A DNA stretch of 64,000 nucleotides from an uncultured Amylibacter sp. (GTDB taxonomy: Bacteria > Pseudomonadota > Alphaproteobacteria > Rhodobacterales > Rhodobacteraceae): NCBI GenBank assembly GCA_959347425.1, contig OY365741.1, positions 1,884,501-1,948,500 of the forward strand. The letters run 5' to 3'. The notes below the pieces were generated by a model. The model saw nothing but the letters and a program-made list of their open reading frames with translations. It was not told where the DNA came from and made no database searches. Below are positions 1-11,100 of the stretch, piece by piece (within the stretch, counting starts at the first letter, position 1; every line of letters begins with the position of its first letter). A program made the position numbers and the translations under genes.

Positions 1-495
1 ACTTGGGGTGGGCTAACAAAATCCTTTGTTGGAATTCTGCCAACCACAGATTTGGGTGCGCCACTGCCACTGCCCACGCTTGACGAGCCGACTATGGCGG
101 TTTGGCATGGGCGGGCAACTGTTCTGTTTGGCGGGACTAAGGTTGAATTTAATAATTTTGAACTGATGGTGGATTTCACCAACCGCACGATTGATTCCAG
201 AAGCGTGGGGACGGTTGACCTTACGAAAATCCTAGAAATTGATGGGAGTTTTGCTACGGATGCAAACGGGCTGATTACTGGCACAACAACCGTATTGGAC
301 ATCACCACCCCCGCGATAACAAACACCGATGGGGTGATAACCACCCCTGCGATTACAGACGACTATACGGGTACTCTAACGGGGTTAATTGGCGAGGATG
401 GCGCGGTTGGCGCGTTTATATCGGACGGCATGGTGATAAGCCAGGCAGCACAAACTCCAGCCAGTATTCCTTACGTGGGTGCGTTCGTTGCCAAT
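1..495 (+). repeat. Beta module, 5'-truncated, before the Cys island of gene 1
   Basis: One module is visible from its GILPTTDLGAPL strand to YVGAFVA. It contains the usual strand landmarks in order: AVWHGRA, FELMVDF, LTGLIGEDGAVGAF. The usual Gly-Gly before Phe is Gly-Ala here. It precedes a Cys-rich island, an arrangement also seen in genes 4 and 5. Confidence 0.8.
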
Positions 496-3400
496 GATAA
501 GATTTGCGAAAACGACCCGTTCAATGCACTATGCAGGGAAACGTTTAACGATGCGCGACAAACGCTGTATAATGATTGTGTGGCTGATGTTCCGTCAGAG
601 CATTCGCGCTGTAATGATATTATCGCGTGTTTTAATAATCCGTATTCTGACGACGCGCTTTGCCAGTTTGACCTTTTCACGGACGAAAAGAAGCGGCTGG
701 ATAACCTTTGCACAACGGGTATTAATTTTAGAACGAAGGATACAATGGAGGATACGGAGTGCGCGGTTGTGAATATGGCAGTCCCCTGTGTGGAAAATCC
801 GTTTAAGACACTTGATGGTGATTGTTTGGCGGATCCCAACCCAACCCTTATTACGGCACGGGCAAATAGGATTGCCTTTTGCGTTGATTCAGAACGTTTC
901 ACCACAGCGGCGACACGCGATGATTGCGTCCCTGCGCTGTACCATTGCGCGGTTAATCCAGACAGCGCGGGTTGCCCAGCTATCCAAGATACGATTGTTA
1001 ATATTTGCAAGCTTTCAGCGGCGGCTGATAGCGCATTCTGTGGTTTGAATATCGCGCGCTGGGCTGAACATTCTTATACGCGGGCGGGTAATGCGCCGGA
1101 CGGGGACAAGGAATCGGTGACGATTTATACAAATTATAAAGACGTCCCTAATACAGGGGATTCCAAAGCAGGATTTTTGCATGGTGCAGATTCTGGATTG
1201 GGTGATGATGAGAGAGTGCCAACAACGGAGCTCGCTGTAACGACGCGACATTTTGGTGCAAATTTTAATGATACTTATGAGGATGAGAATAAGAATACGA
1301 TTGGTTTTCTTGGCGGTGCCACGGGTGGCTTTACCGTGACTATTTTTCGAAACTTTGATTTTAATGGTTTTGAATCTTATGCTGGGATTTTGCCTGATAT
1401 AAATGTGGGTGCACCCCTGCGAAATAGCGAAGTAGAAATGAAGGCCACTTGGCGCGGAAGATTGCACGCTCGCATTGAGGGTACTTTAGAGACAACAACG
1501 AATTTTGATTTTAAATTGATGGTTGATTTTAAAGATAAAAACCTTACGATTGAGCAGACGGATATGGTCACTGACTTCAGCGGCGATACTTTTTTAGTGC
1601 ATCAGTTTGGGTCGAGTATCCGGTATATTGCTTTCAAGAATGTTAAATATGATAACGCTGGTTTGATATCGGGCCAGGTGGAAGGCAGGTTTGATAGGAA
1701 GGATCCGATTATTGCGACATTGACGGGTTTGATTGGCGCAAAGGGCGCGGTTGGTGCCTTTATAGTTTCGGGCGTGACCGGTGGGTTTATTGCTTCGCCA
1801 GAAATAGGAGTTGTAACCTCTGACCAATTTGATATTTGGGAGCAGACTGCCACTTCTGCGCGGGTGGCGGCATTTGCCATAGGTGGTAGGTTAAAAATCC
1901 TCACCGAAATATCAAAAACGGATGCCGATGCGAACTTCTTGGCGGGTGGGACAGTCCGTCAATATCTGCGGTTGGCAGAGGGTTTGGGGGAATCAGATGC
2001 CACACTCACCCCCAATACATCCATAACGACCCTGACACTGGCAGATACTTATCGTGATAGCAATGCTTTAATTGCCGATTTGGGTGGGGACAGAGCCAAC
2101 GGAGTCTCGCTCTTTGCCGTTGATGTTGCGACGGCTGACACGACGGATGACCCATCGGCTAAATCAACAAGGTTTTATAGCGGGCTTTTGGCAGAAACAA
2201 CCCTAACCCCGCTTGTATTAACCAACCCTGCCCCAGTCGCCACGTGGAAAGGCAGATTTGCCATGTTATACAATAAGCGGACCACAGGTGAGAATACCAA
2301 ACCCTTTACATTCATGTCGGAGAAGGAGTTTGCAATCGACTTTTATTTTGATGAGCTGGATTATAGGGATATACCGAACACGGAAATCGCCGACGATGGC
2401 GGGCGAAGATTTAGCTCTTCTGTTAGTGTGGATCATCCTGACGGTACGAGCGATGATGTGGGTTTTACAATCCAAGGCACATTTAGTACAAGCGGGCTGT
2501 TGCGCGGGCGGATAACAGAGGCTGGCACTGACTTTTATGGGGATATTACCGGGCTGGTTGGGGCGAATGGTGTTGTTGCCTCTTTCGCCAGCACGGACAC
2601 CACAGGCACGTTTGGCCCTTATGTCGGTGGGTTTGTTGCCAGAAATGATGATGATATAACCCGCAGTCTGCCCAGTCCTGATTTTGACACTTGGACGAAG
2701 CGTGCGGTTGATTCAATTGAAGTCACCCCCGTGACCGACCCTAAAACCTATACCCATCCCCCCTTAACCATCCTGGATGGAATATCATCTGACGATACAA
2801 ATTTTTTCAATTTTGTGGAGGGCGGGGCGACAGACATCAGAAAAAATATTAAGGTAGATAAAATAAACACTTCTAACCAACTTAATATTATTGGTGGTCA
2901 TTTTGCTGATACAGGGACAACAAAAATAGGGGCAGAACCACATGATTTGTCAATACCGATTACCCTAACCCTTGGCGATACCTATTTACGGGGTGAACAA
3001 GATTTCAATCTGGATGGTGATGTTGCCGATGGGATATCGTTTCTGATTGGCAGACCTGGGGCAGGCAACAGGGCTTATGCGGGTCTTTTATCGGGTACAG
3101 ATTTGGGTGCACCGATAGATGCAAGTTTAAGCGGGAAATGGCAAGGGCGGGCTTACCAATTGGGCTATCGTGCATTTATTAGTAGCGGTGATTTTTTTGA
3201 CCTAGGTTTGCAGAGAGTCGTTTCTATACGTAACTTTGATTTTACGCTTGATGTTAATTTTGATGACGAAACGATTGAGGCAGATATAGAATACCTCGGC
3301 GGTGCGTCTCCTTTCACGCTTGTTATAGACGGTGCATTTGATGTTGAGACTGGAATAGTAAGCGGTACAGCAACCGCCTCAGCTGTTTCTGGTCGACCCC

Positions 3401-5004
3401 GTACGGTTGCTCTGACTGGTTTGATTGGTGCGGAAGGGCTGGTTGCTGTGTACGGGGCGAGCCCCCAACCATCAACAACAGCAACGATTCAATCGCAGAT
3501 TCTTGGTGGATTTGTTGCCCGCCCCGTCGATCATATTATTGAAACAACAGGTACTGTGACAACGGCCGATTGGCATCGCGGATTTAATTTTAATGACAGG
3601 CCGCGTGTGGGTGCGTTTGAAAACCCCGCACATTTCCTTCGCGGTGATGAAAAGGGTTTGGCAACAGGTGATTTTGATTCCGTGCCAGTGGAGCAAAAAT
3701 TCCTACGGCTGGACAGCGATAGCAACGATGGTGTGTCATTCCTTGCTGGTACAAGGGGCGATACAACGCGGTATTATACGGGGCTATTATCCACAACGGA
3801 TGTTGGAATGCCTTTGGAAAGTGGGACTCAAACCCTTTATTGGGCTGGCAGAATCGGGGTTATTTGGAGCGATAATACGTATCACGAAGACACCTTTGAT
3901 TTAATAGTTGATTTTGATACGCAAACAATCAAAAGTGCAAGCCATATAGAACCCGAGGGCAAAGATGTTATAATACTTAATGGCAAAAATGCTATTATTG
4001 AGGCCAGCTGGGAACTCACAATTGATGTACTACCTGGTGATATTAGGGTGACTACTAACCCACGTGGGCGTATTAATGGCACGATTAAAGGGCTTGATAG
4101 TTTGGTTCCTGGTACGCTAACAGGGCTTATCGGGCAGGGCGGCGCGGTTGGCACGTTTATCAGTGGGGCTGGTACGGAGGTTGTCCCTGCCACCATCCAT
4201 TACGCGGGCGGGTTTGTCGCGCTAGAGAATGCCACCTTTATTGATTGGAGGAACAGATTTACCAATCCCCCAGATACCGCGCCAAATCCAATTTTAAGAA
4301 ACCAGTTTTTGCAAGGCACGGCTGATAGTTTAACGGCAACGCCAAGCGTCCCGGATTCGAACCTAGAAACGGAGCTTTGGGCAAATAATGATGGGACTGG
4401 AACGATAAACCCCACCTTGCTAAACCTAGAAACCGCCACCTTTGATGGCACCAATGACGCGCGGAATAACCCCCGCCCACTGGGCGGGGATGCCAGCAAT
4501 GGTGTGGGCTTCTTTACAGGGTATAACGGTGGTGTGCAGTATTATTACGCAGGGATTTTAAACGGCACGAATTTGGGTGCGCCTTTGACTGCTGAAACTG
4601 CCACGGGCGTATGGAACGGGAAATTCCGCGCGATTGGCCAGGCAGTCAATACCGATTTCACATTAGAGGTTACCTTTGGCGATACCATGGATGCTGCTGG
4701 CTCGGTTGAGGCGTTTGTGGAGCAAAACTCGGCAACCAATACCTATTATCATCTAACAGGCACCTATGATAGCAACGGGTTTATCAGTGGCGATGTGGAT
4801 TTTGGCGGATTCAGCAATATTGCCGAGCGAACACCAACAGGTGACAGAACCAGCGGTGCGCTAACAGGGCTTATCGGGCAAGAGGGCGCGATTGGCGCGT
4901 TTTACAGCGACACCACGGGCAATACAAGCAATGGGTTTGCGGGCTATGCTGGCGGGTTTGTCGCGTGTCCTTATGATGTCGTAAACAACCGTTGCAAACA
5001 ATAA
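1..5004 (+). CDS. Giant modular surface lipoprotein, 5' end outside window (gene 1)
   Basis: The frame is already open at base 1 and reads through a conserved module motif (FVGILPTTDLGAPL) before the first possible start, so this is the C-terminal 1667 codons of a longer gene. Visible order, numbered from base 1: the end of a beta module (residues 1-164, ending YVGAFVA), a Cys-rich island (about 165-355) with motifs such as ENDPFNALC and NNPYSDDALC, then five more beta modules to the stop. Module ends fall near bases 492, 1800, 2645, 3525, 4222 and 4970. The last module closely resembles the last module of gene 2, and the tail GGFVACPYD...RCKQ keeps a Cys pair found at the ends of genes 2 and 3. 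By analogy it should begin with a lipoprotein signal peptide upstream of the window. Function is unknown; the barrel-like modules suggest a surface binding or display protein. Confidence 0.93.
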   Translation, partial: TWGGLTKSFVGILPTTDLGAPLPLPTLDEPTMAVWHGRATVLFGGTKVEFNNFELMVDFTNRTIDSRSVGTVDLTKILEIDGSFATDANGLITGTTTVLDITTPAITNTDGVITTPAITDDYTGTLTGLIGEDGAVGAFISDGMVISQAAQTPASIPYVGAFVANDKICENDPFNALCRETFNDARQTLYNDCVADVPSEHSRCNDIIACFNNPYSDDALCQFDLFTDEKKRLDNLCTTGINFRTKDTMEDTECAVVNMAVPCVENPFKTLDGDCLADPNPTLITARANRIAFCVDSERFTTAATRDDCVPALYHCAVNPDSAGCPAIQDTIVNICKLSAAADSAFCGLNIARWAEHSYTRAGNAPDGDKESVTIYTNYKDVPNTGDSKAGFLHGADSGLGDDERVPTTELAVTTRHFGANFNDTYEDENKNTIGFLGGATGGFTVTIFRNFDFNGFESYAGILPDINVGAPLRNSEVEMKATWRGRLHARIEGTLETTTNFDFKLMVDFKDKNLTIEQTDMVTDFSGDTFLVHQFGSSIRYIAFKNVKYDNAGLISGQVEGRFDRKDPIIATLTGLIGAKGAVGAFIVSGVTGGFIASPEIGVVTSDQFDIWEQTATSARVAAFAIGGRLKILTEISKTDADANFLAGGTVRQYLRLAEGLGESDATLTPNTSITTLTLADTYRDSNALIADLGGDRANGVSLFAVDVATADTTDDPSAKSTRFYSGLLAETTLTPLVLTNPAPVATWKGRFAMLYNKRTTGENTKPFTFMSEKEFAIDFYFDELDYRDIPNTEIADDGGRRFSSSVSVDHPDGTSDDVGFTIQGTFSTSGLLRGRITEAGTDFYGDITGLVGANGVVASFASTDTTGTFGPYVGGFVARNDDDITRSLPSPDFDTWTKRAVDSIEVTPVTDPKTYTHPPLTILDGISSDDTNFFNFVEGGATDIRKNIKVDKINTSNQLNIIGGHFADTGTTKIGAEPHDLSIPITLTLGDTYLRGEQDFNLDGDVADGISFLIGRPGAGNRAYAGLLSGTDLGAPIDASLSGKWQGRAYQLGYRAFISSGDFFDLGLQRVVSIRNFDFTLDVNFDDETIEADIEYLGGASPFTLVIDGAFDVETGIVSGTATASAVSGRPRTVALTGLIGAEGLVAVYGASPQPSTTATIQSQILGGFVARPVDHIIETTGTVTTADWHRGFNFNDRPRVGAFENPAHFLRGDEKGLATGDFDSVPVEQKFLRLDSDSNDGVSFLAGTRGDTTRYYTGLLSTTDVGMPLESGTQTLYWAGRIGVIWSDNTYHEDTFDLIVDFDTQTIKSASHIEPEGKDVIILNGKNAIIEASWELTIDVLPGDIRVTTNPRGRINGTIKGLDSLVPGTLTGLIGQGGAVGTFISGAGTEVVPATIHYAGGFVALENATFIDWRNRFTNPPDTAPNPILRNQFLQGTADSLTATPSVPDSNLETELWANNDGTGTINPTLLNLETATFDGTNDARNNPRPLGGDASNGVGFFTGYNGGVQYYYAGILNGTNLGAPLTAETATGVWNGKFRAIGQAVNTDFTLEVTFGDTMDAAGSVEAFVEQNSATNTYYHLTGTYDSNGFISGDVDFGGFSNIAERTPTGDRTSGALTGLIGQEGAIGAFYSDTTGNTSNGFAGYAGGFVACPYDVVNNRCKQ
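496..1065 (+). repeat. Internal Cys-rich island of gene 1
   Basis: About 190 residues with regularly spaced cysteines and the family motif (D/N)P(F/Y)xxxxC, for example ENDPFNALC, NNPYSDDALC and VENPFKTLDGDC, interleaved with short helical-looking stretches containing an Arg before a Cys. It sits between beta modules rather than at the N-terminus, so it acts as an internal spacer or marks an old fusion joint. Confidence 0.8.
1066..5001 (+). repeat. Array of five beta modules in gene 1
   Basis: Five modules of about 230-290 residues. Each has an entry region, a strand like YAGIL...TDLGAPL, a W(x)GR(F/L) strand, an acidic F(D/T)LxVDF strand, a GxYDxNGxIxG strand pair, a GLIGxxGAVGAF strand and a GGFVA closing strand. 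Module 3 uses GDITGLVGANGVVASF and module 4 ends GLVAVYGA, so they are the most diverged of the set. Confidence 0.8.
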
Positions 5005-5057
5005 TTCCCCTTTGTTTTCAAAAATTACCATAATTCATTGATTTTATTAAAAACCAA

Positions 5058-5091
5058 CTTGACATAGAGTCAAAAACTTGGCAAAATGGGT
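5058..5091 (+). promoter_or_regulatory. Promoter of gene 2, duplicated at gene 3
   Basis: A perfect -35 TTGACA (5059-5064), a 17-nt spacer and a -10-like CAAAAT (5082-5087). All 34 bases recur identically upstream of gene 3 at 15370-15403, at a similar place relative to the gene. The predicted transcript starts around 5094, which leaves a leader of about 30 nt before the SD-supported start at 5125. Confidence 0.75.
5059..5073. promoter_or_regulatory. Inverted repeat on the -35 box (possible operator), gene 2
   Basis: TTGAC, 5-nt spacer ATAGA, GTCAA: a perfect 5-bp dyad whose left arm is the -35 hexamer. The same dyad is present in the gene 3 promoter. A dimeric regulator bound here would block RNA polymerase. 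The regulator is unknown, and a 5-bp dyad alone is weak evidence. Confidence 0.4.
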
Positions 5092-5111
5092 ATATTAACG
5101 CGGAATAATAC

Positions 5112-5117
5112 AGGGGG
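5112..5117 (+). promoter_or_regulatory. Shine-Dalgarno of gene 2, decides the start
   Basis: AGGGGG lies 7 nt before the ATG at 5125, against 1 nt before the ATG at 5119. Gene 3 has the same geometry (AGGGGGGA, 7 nt, ATGAAA). The upstream ATG at 5086 overlaps the promoter -10 element and cannot be the start. Confidence 0.75.
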
Positions 5118-5124
5118 CATGACT

Positions 5125-8100
5125 ATGAAAATCATCACGAAAACCATATTAAACCTAATAATAACCACGTTTGGCGTGTTATTTATCCTATCGGCTTGCG
5201 GGGGCGGGGGCGCACCAAGCATTACCATTGGCGTGGTTGATCAAACCTGCTCGACCAACGCGTTTTCCCCCGATTGTGACGATGGAGGGCAAACCGAGCG
5301 CACCGATGCAATAACCGATTGCGCGGAAAAGGGTGAGTGCGATGCTGTCCCCGAAAATTTGCAAACCTGCCTAACCGATTTATTCAGCCCTGAATGCGAT
5401 GCCGTGGCAGAGACTATCAGTACCCGCACGACTGTGACGATTGCCCAATTGCAGATGACTTTTTGCGAGGCAAACCCAACCGATACGAATTGCAAGCCAG
5501 AGCCAACTTTGGCAGAGGTTTGCACGGGTGATCCATTTAACTCCCGTTGTTTGGCGGATTATAACGGGGCGCGTGAAATCGCGTGTCGGGCAAACAACAC
5601 CCCCACTTGCGGGGCGACTATAACGCGATTTTGCGAAACGGAGGCGGTGGCAGCCCCCGCCAATCTGTTTGATACGCTTTGCGGTGATGTGAAATATAAC
5701 ACCCCGCGTGAGGTCGCGTGTCGCACGGGCAGTCACGATTTGCTCTGCCCTGCCACGATAACTCGGTATTGTGAAACGGACGCAACGCCCCAGAATGGCA
5801 ACACGTTAAATCCGCTTTGCGCGGCTGTGAAATATAACGGGGCGCGTGAAACCGCGTGTCGCACGGGCAGTCACGATTCGCTCTGCCCTGCCACGATAAC
5901 GCGGTTTTGTGAAACGGAGGCAGTCGCCTCCCCCATCAATGTTTTTAATCCGCTTTGCGGAACTTATAATACCGCCCGTGAAACCGCGTGTCGGGGGGAT
6001 ACCATGGGTTTGGATATCATGGATTTGGATTGCACGGCTACGATAGCGAGGTTTTGCACAACCACCCCAACGCTTGACACGTATTTTGACCCGCTTTGCG
6101 TTGCTGATAGTGTCGCGGTAATGAAGCGGGATGAGCATTGCGGGATGGTGGCGACGGATGGGGACTCCCCTGCCTTTACTATGCGATGTGCTGAAAATGC
6201 AGAGGGGTTAAATGCACGGAATACCTATTGCGTGATTGGTGGTACTGAGTTGGATGGTAATGCCCTTAAGCCTGAATGCGCCCCTAACTCTGCTGGCAAC
6301 GCCATTTTGTTAACTGTGTCTGCGTGCGTGAATGCGGATGCGGCTTGCCTGCCCTCGCTTAGAGTAATCTGCGAAGCCGAAGTCGCCTCGTTTAATACGC
6401 TGTGCGGAAATGCAAGAACAACCCTCTGCCTGCCAGGAGCCAGTGTATTTAAAGAATCGCTTTGTAATGTCCCTGCCTATGAGATGGATCGTGAAAACGC
6501 CTGTGTTACTGGCGTAAGTGAGATTGTTACAGAGTGCAATACTCTTTATACAAAGCATTGCGGGGCTGGGGCGGACAATCCGTTTAATACGGCCGCGGGG
6601 CTGACTGGCATGATTGACTGCACAATGCTCCCTGCAATTACTGACCAGACTGATTTTGCCATTGAACGTGAAAAGTTTTGCGGGAATAGCCGACCTGTCG
6701 CTGACTCGACTTTTGAAATGCAGTGTAATGACATAATAGTGGGGCTTTGCATGAACAGTCCCTATGATACAGATGCGGGTGGTGGGGATTTTGATTGCTC
6801 TGTGGATGCGGCATTTGTCCCGCAACGCGAAAACCGTCGTGCAACCTGTCGTACTGGCGACGCGGCGACTGGGGAAAATTGCGCCAATTTGGTGGCATTT
6901 GATGCCTGTATCGGCGACCCATTCTATTCCACATGTGACGATAATGAGTATATGGAAGAGCAAACAGCCCGCGAGTCATATTGCAATTCAGGTGTTCAGG
7001 GCAGCACTGAATTTGGGGAGGGAGTCTCGGTTGGGGCAGGAACCATAAACGATGTTGACAGGCTTTGCGGGACTTTTAGAACATCAATTTGCAGTTGGGA
7101 TTTGATGTCAGAGGTTCCTGGAACACTAAATCCCACTATGAGTGTTTGTCCTAATGATGATGCTGGTCAGCGTGTCCAAACAGCCTATTGTGCTATAGGA
7201 AATAATTGGAATACGCTAAATGCGGAATGCAGTACTGCTAATACTACTTTTGGAGGGTGTATTGAAAATCCTTTTGAACTTACTGCGGGGGAGAATCCGG
7301 TTTCTGTTTGTGGGACCGAAACTTTTGCTTTGGTAGCAATGGCCAATCGTATAAAGTTTTGCCGTGATGATGTGGATATTTCCGTTCCCGATCAACTTGC
7401 CCTTTGCGTTGTTGCAGGGCAAGACGATGCCGAGGGGTCGCTCTGCGCGTCAAGTGGCGTACATGCCAATCCCTTTGTCGATTTTTGTGCGCGTGAAGGT
7501 ACGACTTTTGACATGGTGCGGGCGGAGTTTTTAACGAATTGTAAAAATTCTGATACCTCCGTTTTGGATGGTGCAACAACCTGCGCTCCTGTTTTGGCGT
7601 GTGATGCAGATCCTTACAGCACGGATTGTGCTGATAAAAGCGTCTATTCCCCGTCTCGCCAACGGATTGTTGATGAATGTGAAACGCTGAATGATGGGAC
7701 ATTCACCGCCACCTGTACCTCGGCAATTAAAGCCCGCATTCAGGCTTGCCTTGATGCCCCTTATTCCACCAATTGCAAGAATAACCCCGATTATACTATG
7801 GTGCGGGCGAATCGGTTAAGCTCTTGCGGGGACAGCGCGACCATTCGCGGGGACGGGGGCGCGGAGGATGCAAGGTGTCGCCCTGCGTTTGATGCGTTCT
7901 GCACGGGTGATAATTTATTCGCCACAACGGGCGCAAATTGTTTTGGTGATAATGACTATAAAACCGCCCGTGATACGCATTTTGCAGAGTGTAAAAAGGC
8001 GGCGAGCGCACGGGTTGGCACGGATTGCACCCTTGCCGCTGCCCAAATTTGCGTTGGCACGGAATCAGAATATACAGACCCATTCGTAACCTTGTGTGAT

Positions 8101-11100
8101 GAGGGCAGTCGCGATTCTCTGCTTGCCCGTCAAGCGGTTATTTTGCGATGCCAACCTTTGAGCTCTGCACGGGGGGCAGAGGGTAATGAAAGTTGCGAAA
8201 CCATCGGTGCGAACAGGGTTTTAGATAATTGTGATAATGACCCGCTTGCCATCGATTGTGTCGGGTATAATGAGTCGGACGGGCTGGCGTATTTCTCCGC
8301 ACGGGCGACTCGGTTAAGCCAATGTGCCGCCGAAGCAGGACCGACCAACCACCAAAACACTTGCACTGGTGCGATTTTGGTGCTTTGCGCTATCAATAAC
8401 CCTGAAGCTGAACCATTTGCCCCCGTTTGTAATAATGAAACGGGTATTGCGGGCATTCGTAATAATTTTTTGCAGAGTTGCGCAGGGGCTGGCAATGTGC
8501 CCGAATTTTGCAATACGGCATCTATAAACGCGATTCGCACTGGGTGCGCGGATACTACTGGGAATGACCCCTATGATACCGCAGTTACCGTTATGGGCTC
8601 GGCGACATTGAATTGCAATGATTTTGCTTTCTTTAATGGGGCGCGGGGTACGCGGCTCACAGGGTGTAGCGATAGGACTATCACAACTGGATGCGATGGG
8701 ACAATATCCTTTGTTTGCAGGGCGGATGGTGCAAACGCCAATCCGTTTCATGCCACTTTATGTAATACAATCCCCGCGGACGACCTTGCGATATCGCAAC
8801 GCGACTTCTGCCAAATCCGCGCGAATGTTGGCAAAGCTGGGTGTACAAGTGGCGACTTAACCCGCCCAACCGCCGCCTCGGTTTTGGCGGCGTTGGATAT
8901 AGGCACGGCGGATGATGTGCCATTAACCCCCGCTTCTGGCACCGATCAGACAAACGAGTTTTTAAAAGGCACGGATACTGGGCTGAATACGGGTGGGTTT
9001 GTGCAAGCGGACGGTGCGGCGGCAGAGGTTATCACTATCAATATGTCAACCGCCAAATACAATAACGTGCTGTTGGGTGGTGATTTGGCAGATGGAATCG
9101 CGTTCTTTGGAGGACACGCCCCGGACAATAGCTTGCGGGTAGAATACTATGCAGGTATTCTGGCAGGGGCGGATTTGGGTGCGCCGTTAAGGCAAGAGAC
9201 GAATGCAGAAGTGAAATGGTACGGGGCGGTGAATTGGGCTATCGCTATTGTGGGTGGCAAAGGGTTTGCCTATCACGACCAGACGGCAATCGGTACAACA
9301 ACCCGCGATTTTGTCTTGACTATTGATTTAGAAAATCGGAGTTTTCGCTCGTTCTTTCAGCGTCTGGGTACGACTTTTAATGATGGAGCTCAGGGGTTTC
9401 TTTTAACAGGCGATTATCATCCAACCACAGGCGTGATTATGAACGGAAAGGTTTTGTTTGGAGTAAAGTCTGGCGATAGAATAGCGCGGAATGGTGAATC
9501 AGGGGCTACTTACCATTTTGAAGGGCCGTTAATCGGTATTATTGGTGCAGAGGGTGCGCTTGGGGTGTTTTACGCGCAAAGAAGCAATGATGGGCAGGGG
9601 GATGCCTTGGGTGGCGGGTTTGTCGCCCGTGCTCCCCGTCCAGATTTTATTAGCTGGACGCGACAGGCGGCCAATTTAGCAGGAGAATCGCTGACTATTC
9701 GCACCGTCGCGGATGCGGGCGATGGCGCGACAAGTTTTATTCGCGGTGGCACGGGTGCGTTGGATGTTGGGGCGGGTGGTGTGGATTATACCCTTACCCT
9801 TGCCGATGATTACTCAAAGGCGGATAGTCTAGATGCGCGTTTTGGCGGTAATATCGTAACACTCGGCGGGGATGCCGTGGATGGAGTTTCCTTTGCACTG
9901 AATGGCGATAGGCTGTATTCGGGGCTGTTAGCGGGCACAAATCTGGGTGCGCCGACTGCAAGCGCGAGTTATCAAGGGCGGATTGGTATTCTTATTCGTA
10001 AGGACGGCGATGTGATCTATGATGTGGATAATGAATTTACCTTGAACGCTAATTTAGGTCCGGGGACTTTTAACGATGGCTTTGCGAATTTGGGCGGGCT
10101 GGCTTTCACGATAAGCGGGGGGAAGTTTAATCAGTTTGGATTGATAAGCGGAACGGTAAATTTGGGTGCATCCAGTGGCACATTAAGCGGGTTAATTGGC
10201 GCGGACGGCGTGGTTGGCTCTTTTATATCAACAATCGACACGAATGGGGCGTTTGCGGGCGGATTTGTTGCCCGCGTGATTGGTCTTAATGGTTTGACCA
10301 GTGCTGCCCCACGGGCGCGGGAGCGGGCAATTTGGCGGGTTCATGCGGTTACGGATAACGGCACGGGTTTGGATGTTCTGGAGGATGGCGATGCGGTTGG
10401 GTCTCTCAATCCGCTCACGAATTTTATTGTCGGTGGCGAGAATGCGTTGGATTTGGGCAACGCTCAGAACATTACACCAGCCACGTTGAAAGCGAATGAT
10501 GAATATACCGATAGCCGTGGCGATACGATTCGCCTTAATGGGGAATCCGTCGATGGTGTGGCGTTTGCTCGGGCTACGGTTGTTTCACCCGTCAAATGGT
10601 ACGCGGGGTTATTAGCTGATACAGCATTGGGCAGCCCCGTCAGCCACACCGCCACAACTGCCGACTGGGTCGGGCAGTTTGGTTTGATAAAAGACGGATT
10701 AAATGGCGGAAATCCTTATATCGCGCCCCTTATATTAACCGTTAATTTCAAGGAGAGGAAGATTTCCAGCCCTGCGATAGCGATTTTTTCAGATACTTTT
10801 GCAGATACATTGACGATAGATGGGCGTTATGACGGGCATGGGCTGATACGCGGCACGGTAAGCTATGCTACGCCGACCGAAACGAGCGTTGGGCATCTAA
10901 CGGGGTTAATTGGCGCGGGTATTAGTGCAGGTGGCGCGACTGCGGTTGGTGCATTTGTCTCTGGCGCGTCTGGGGATGATATCGGCGGATACACGGGCGG
11001 GTTTGTTGTCAGAGAGACGCACGGCGTGATCATCACAAAAAAAGTGGGTTTTGGCGATTGGTTTTATAGCTTTGGTACCCCCCCGCCCATCAAGTTAGAT

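Noticed and set aside
52..54. TTG at 52 as the start of gene 1
   Set aside because: The same frame continues upstream to base 1 and encodes part of a conserved module strand, so the gene is truncated by the window edge.
5086..5124. Upstream ATG for gene 2 at 5086
   Set aside because: It overlaps the -10 element of the promoter duplicated at gene 3, has no SD, and adds residues ahead of an otherwise normal signal peptide.
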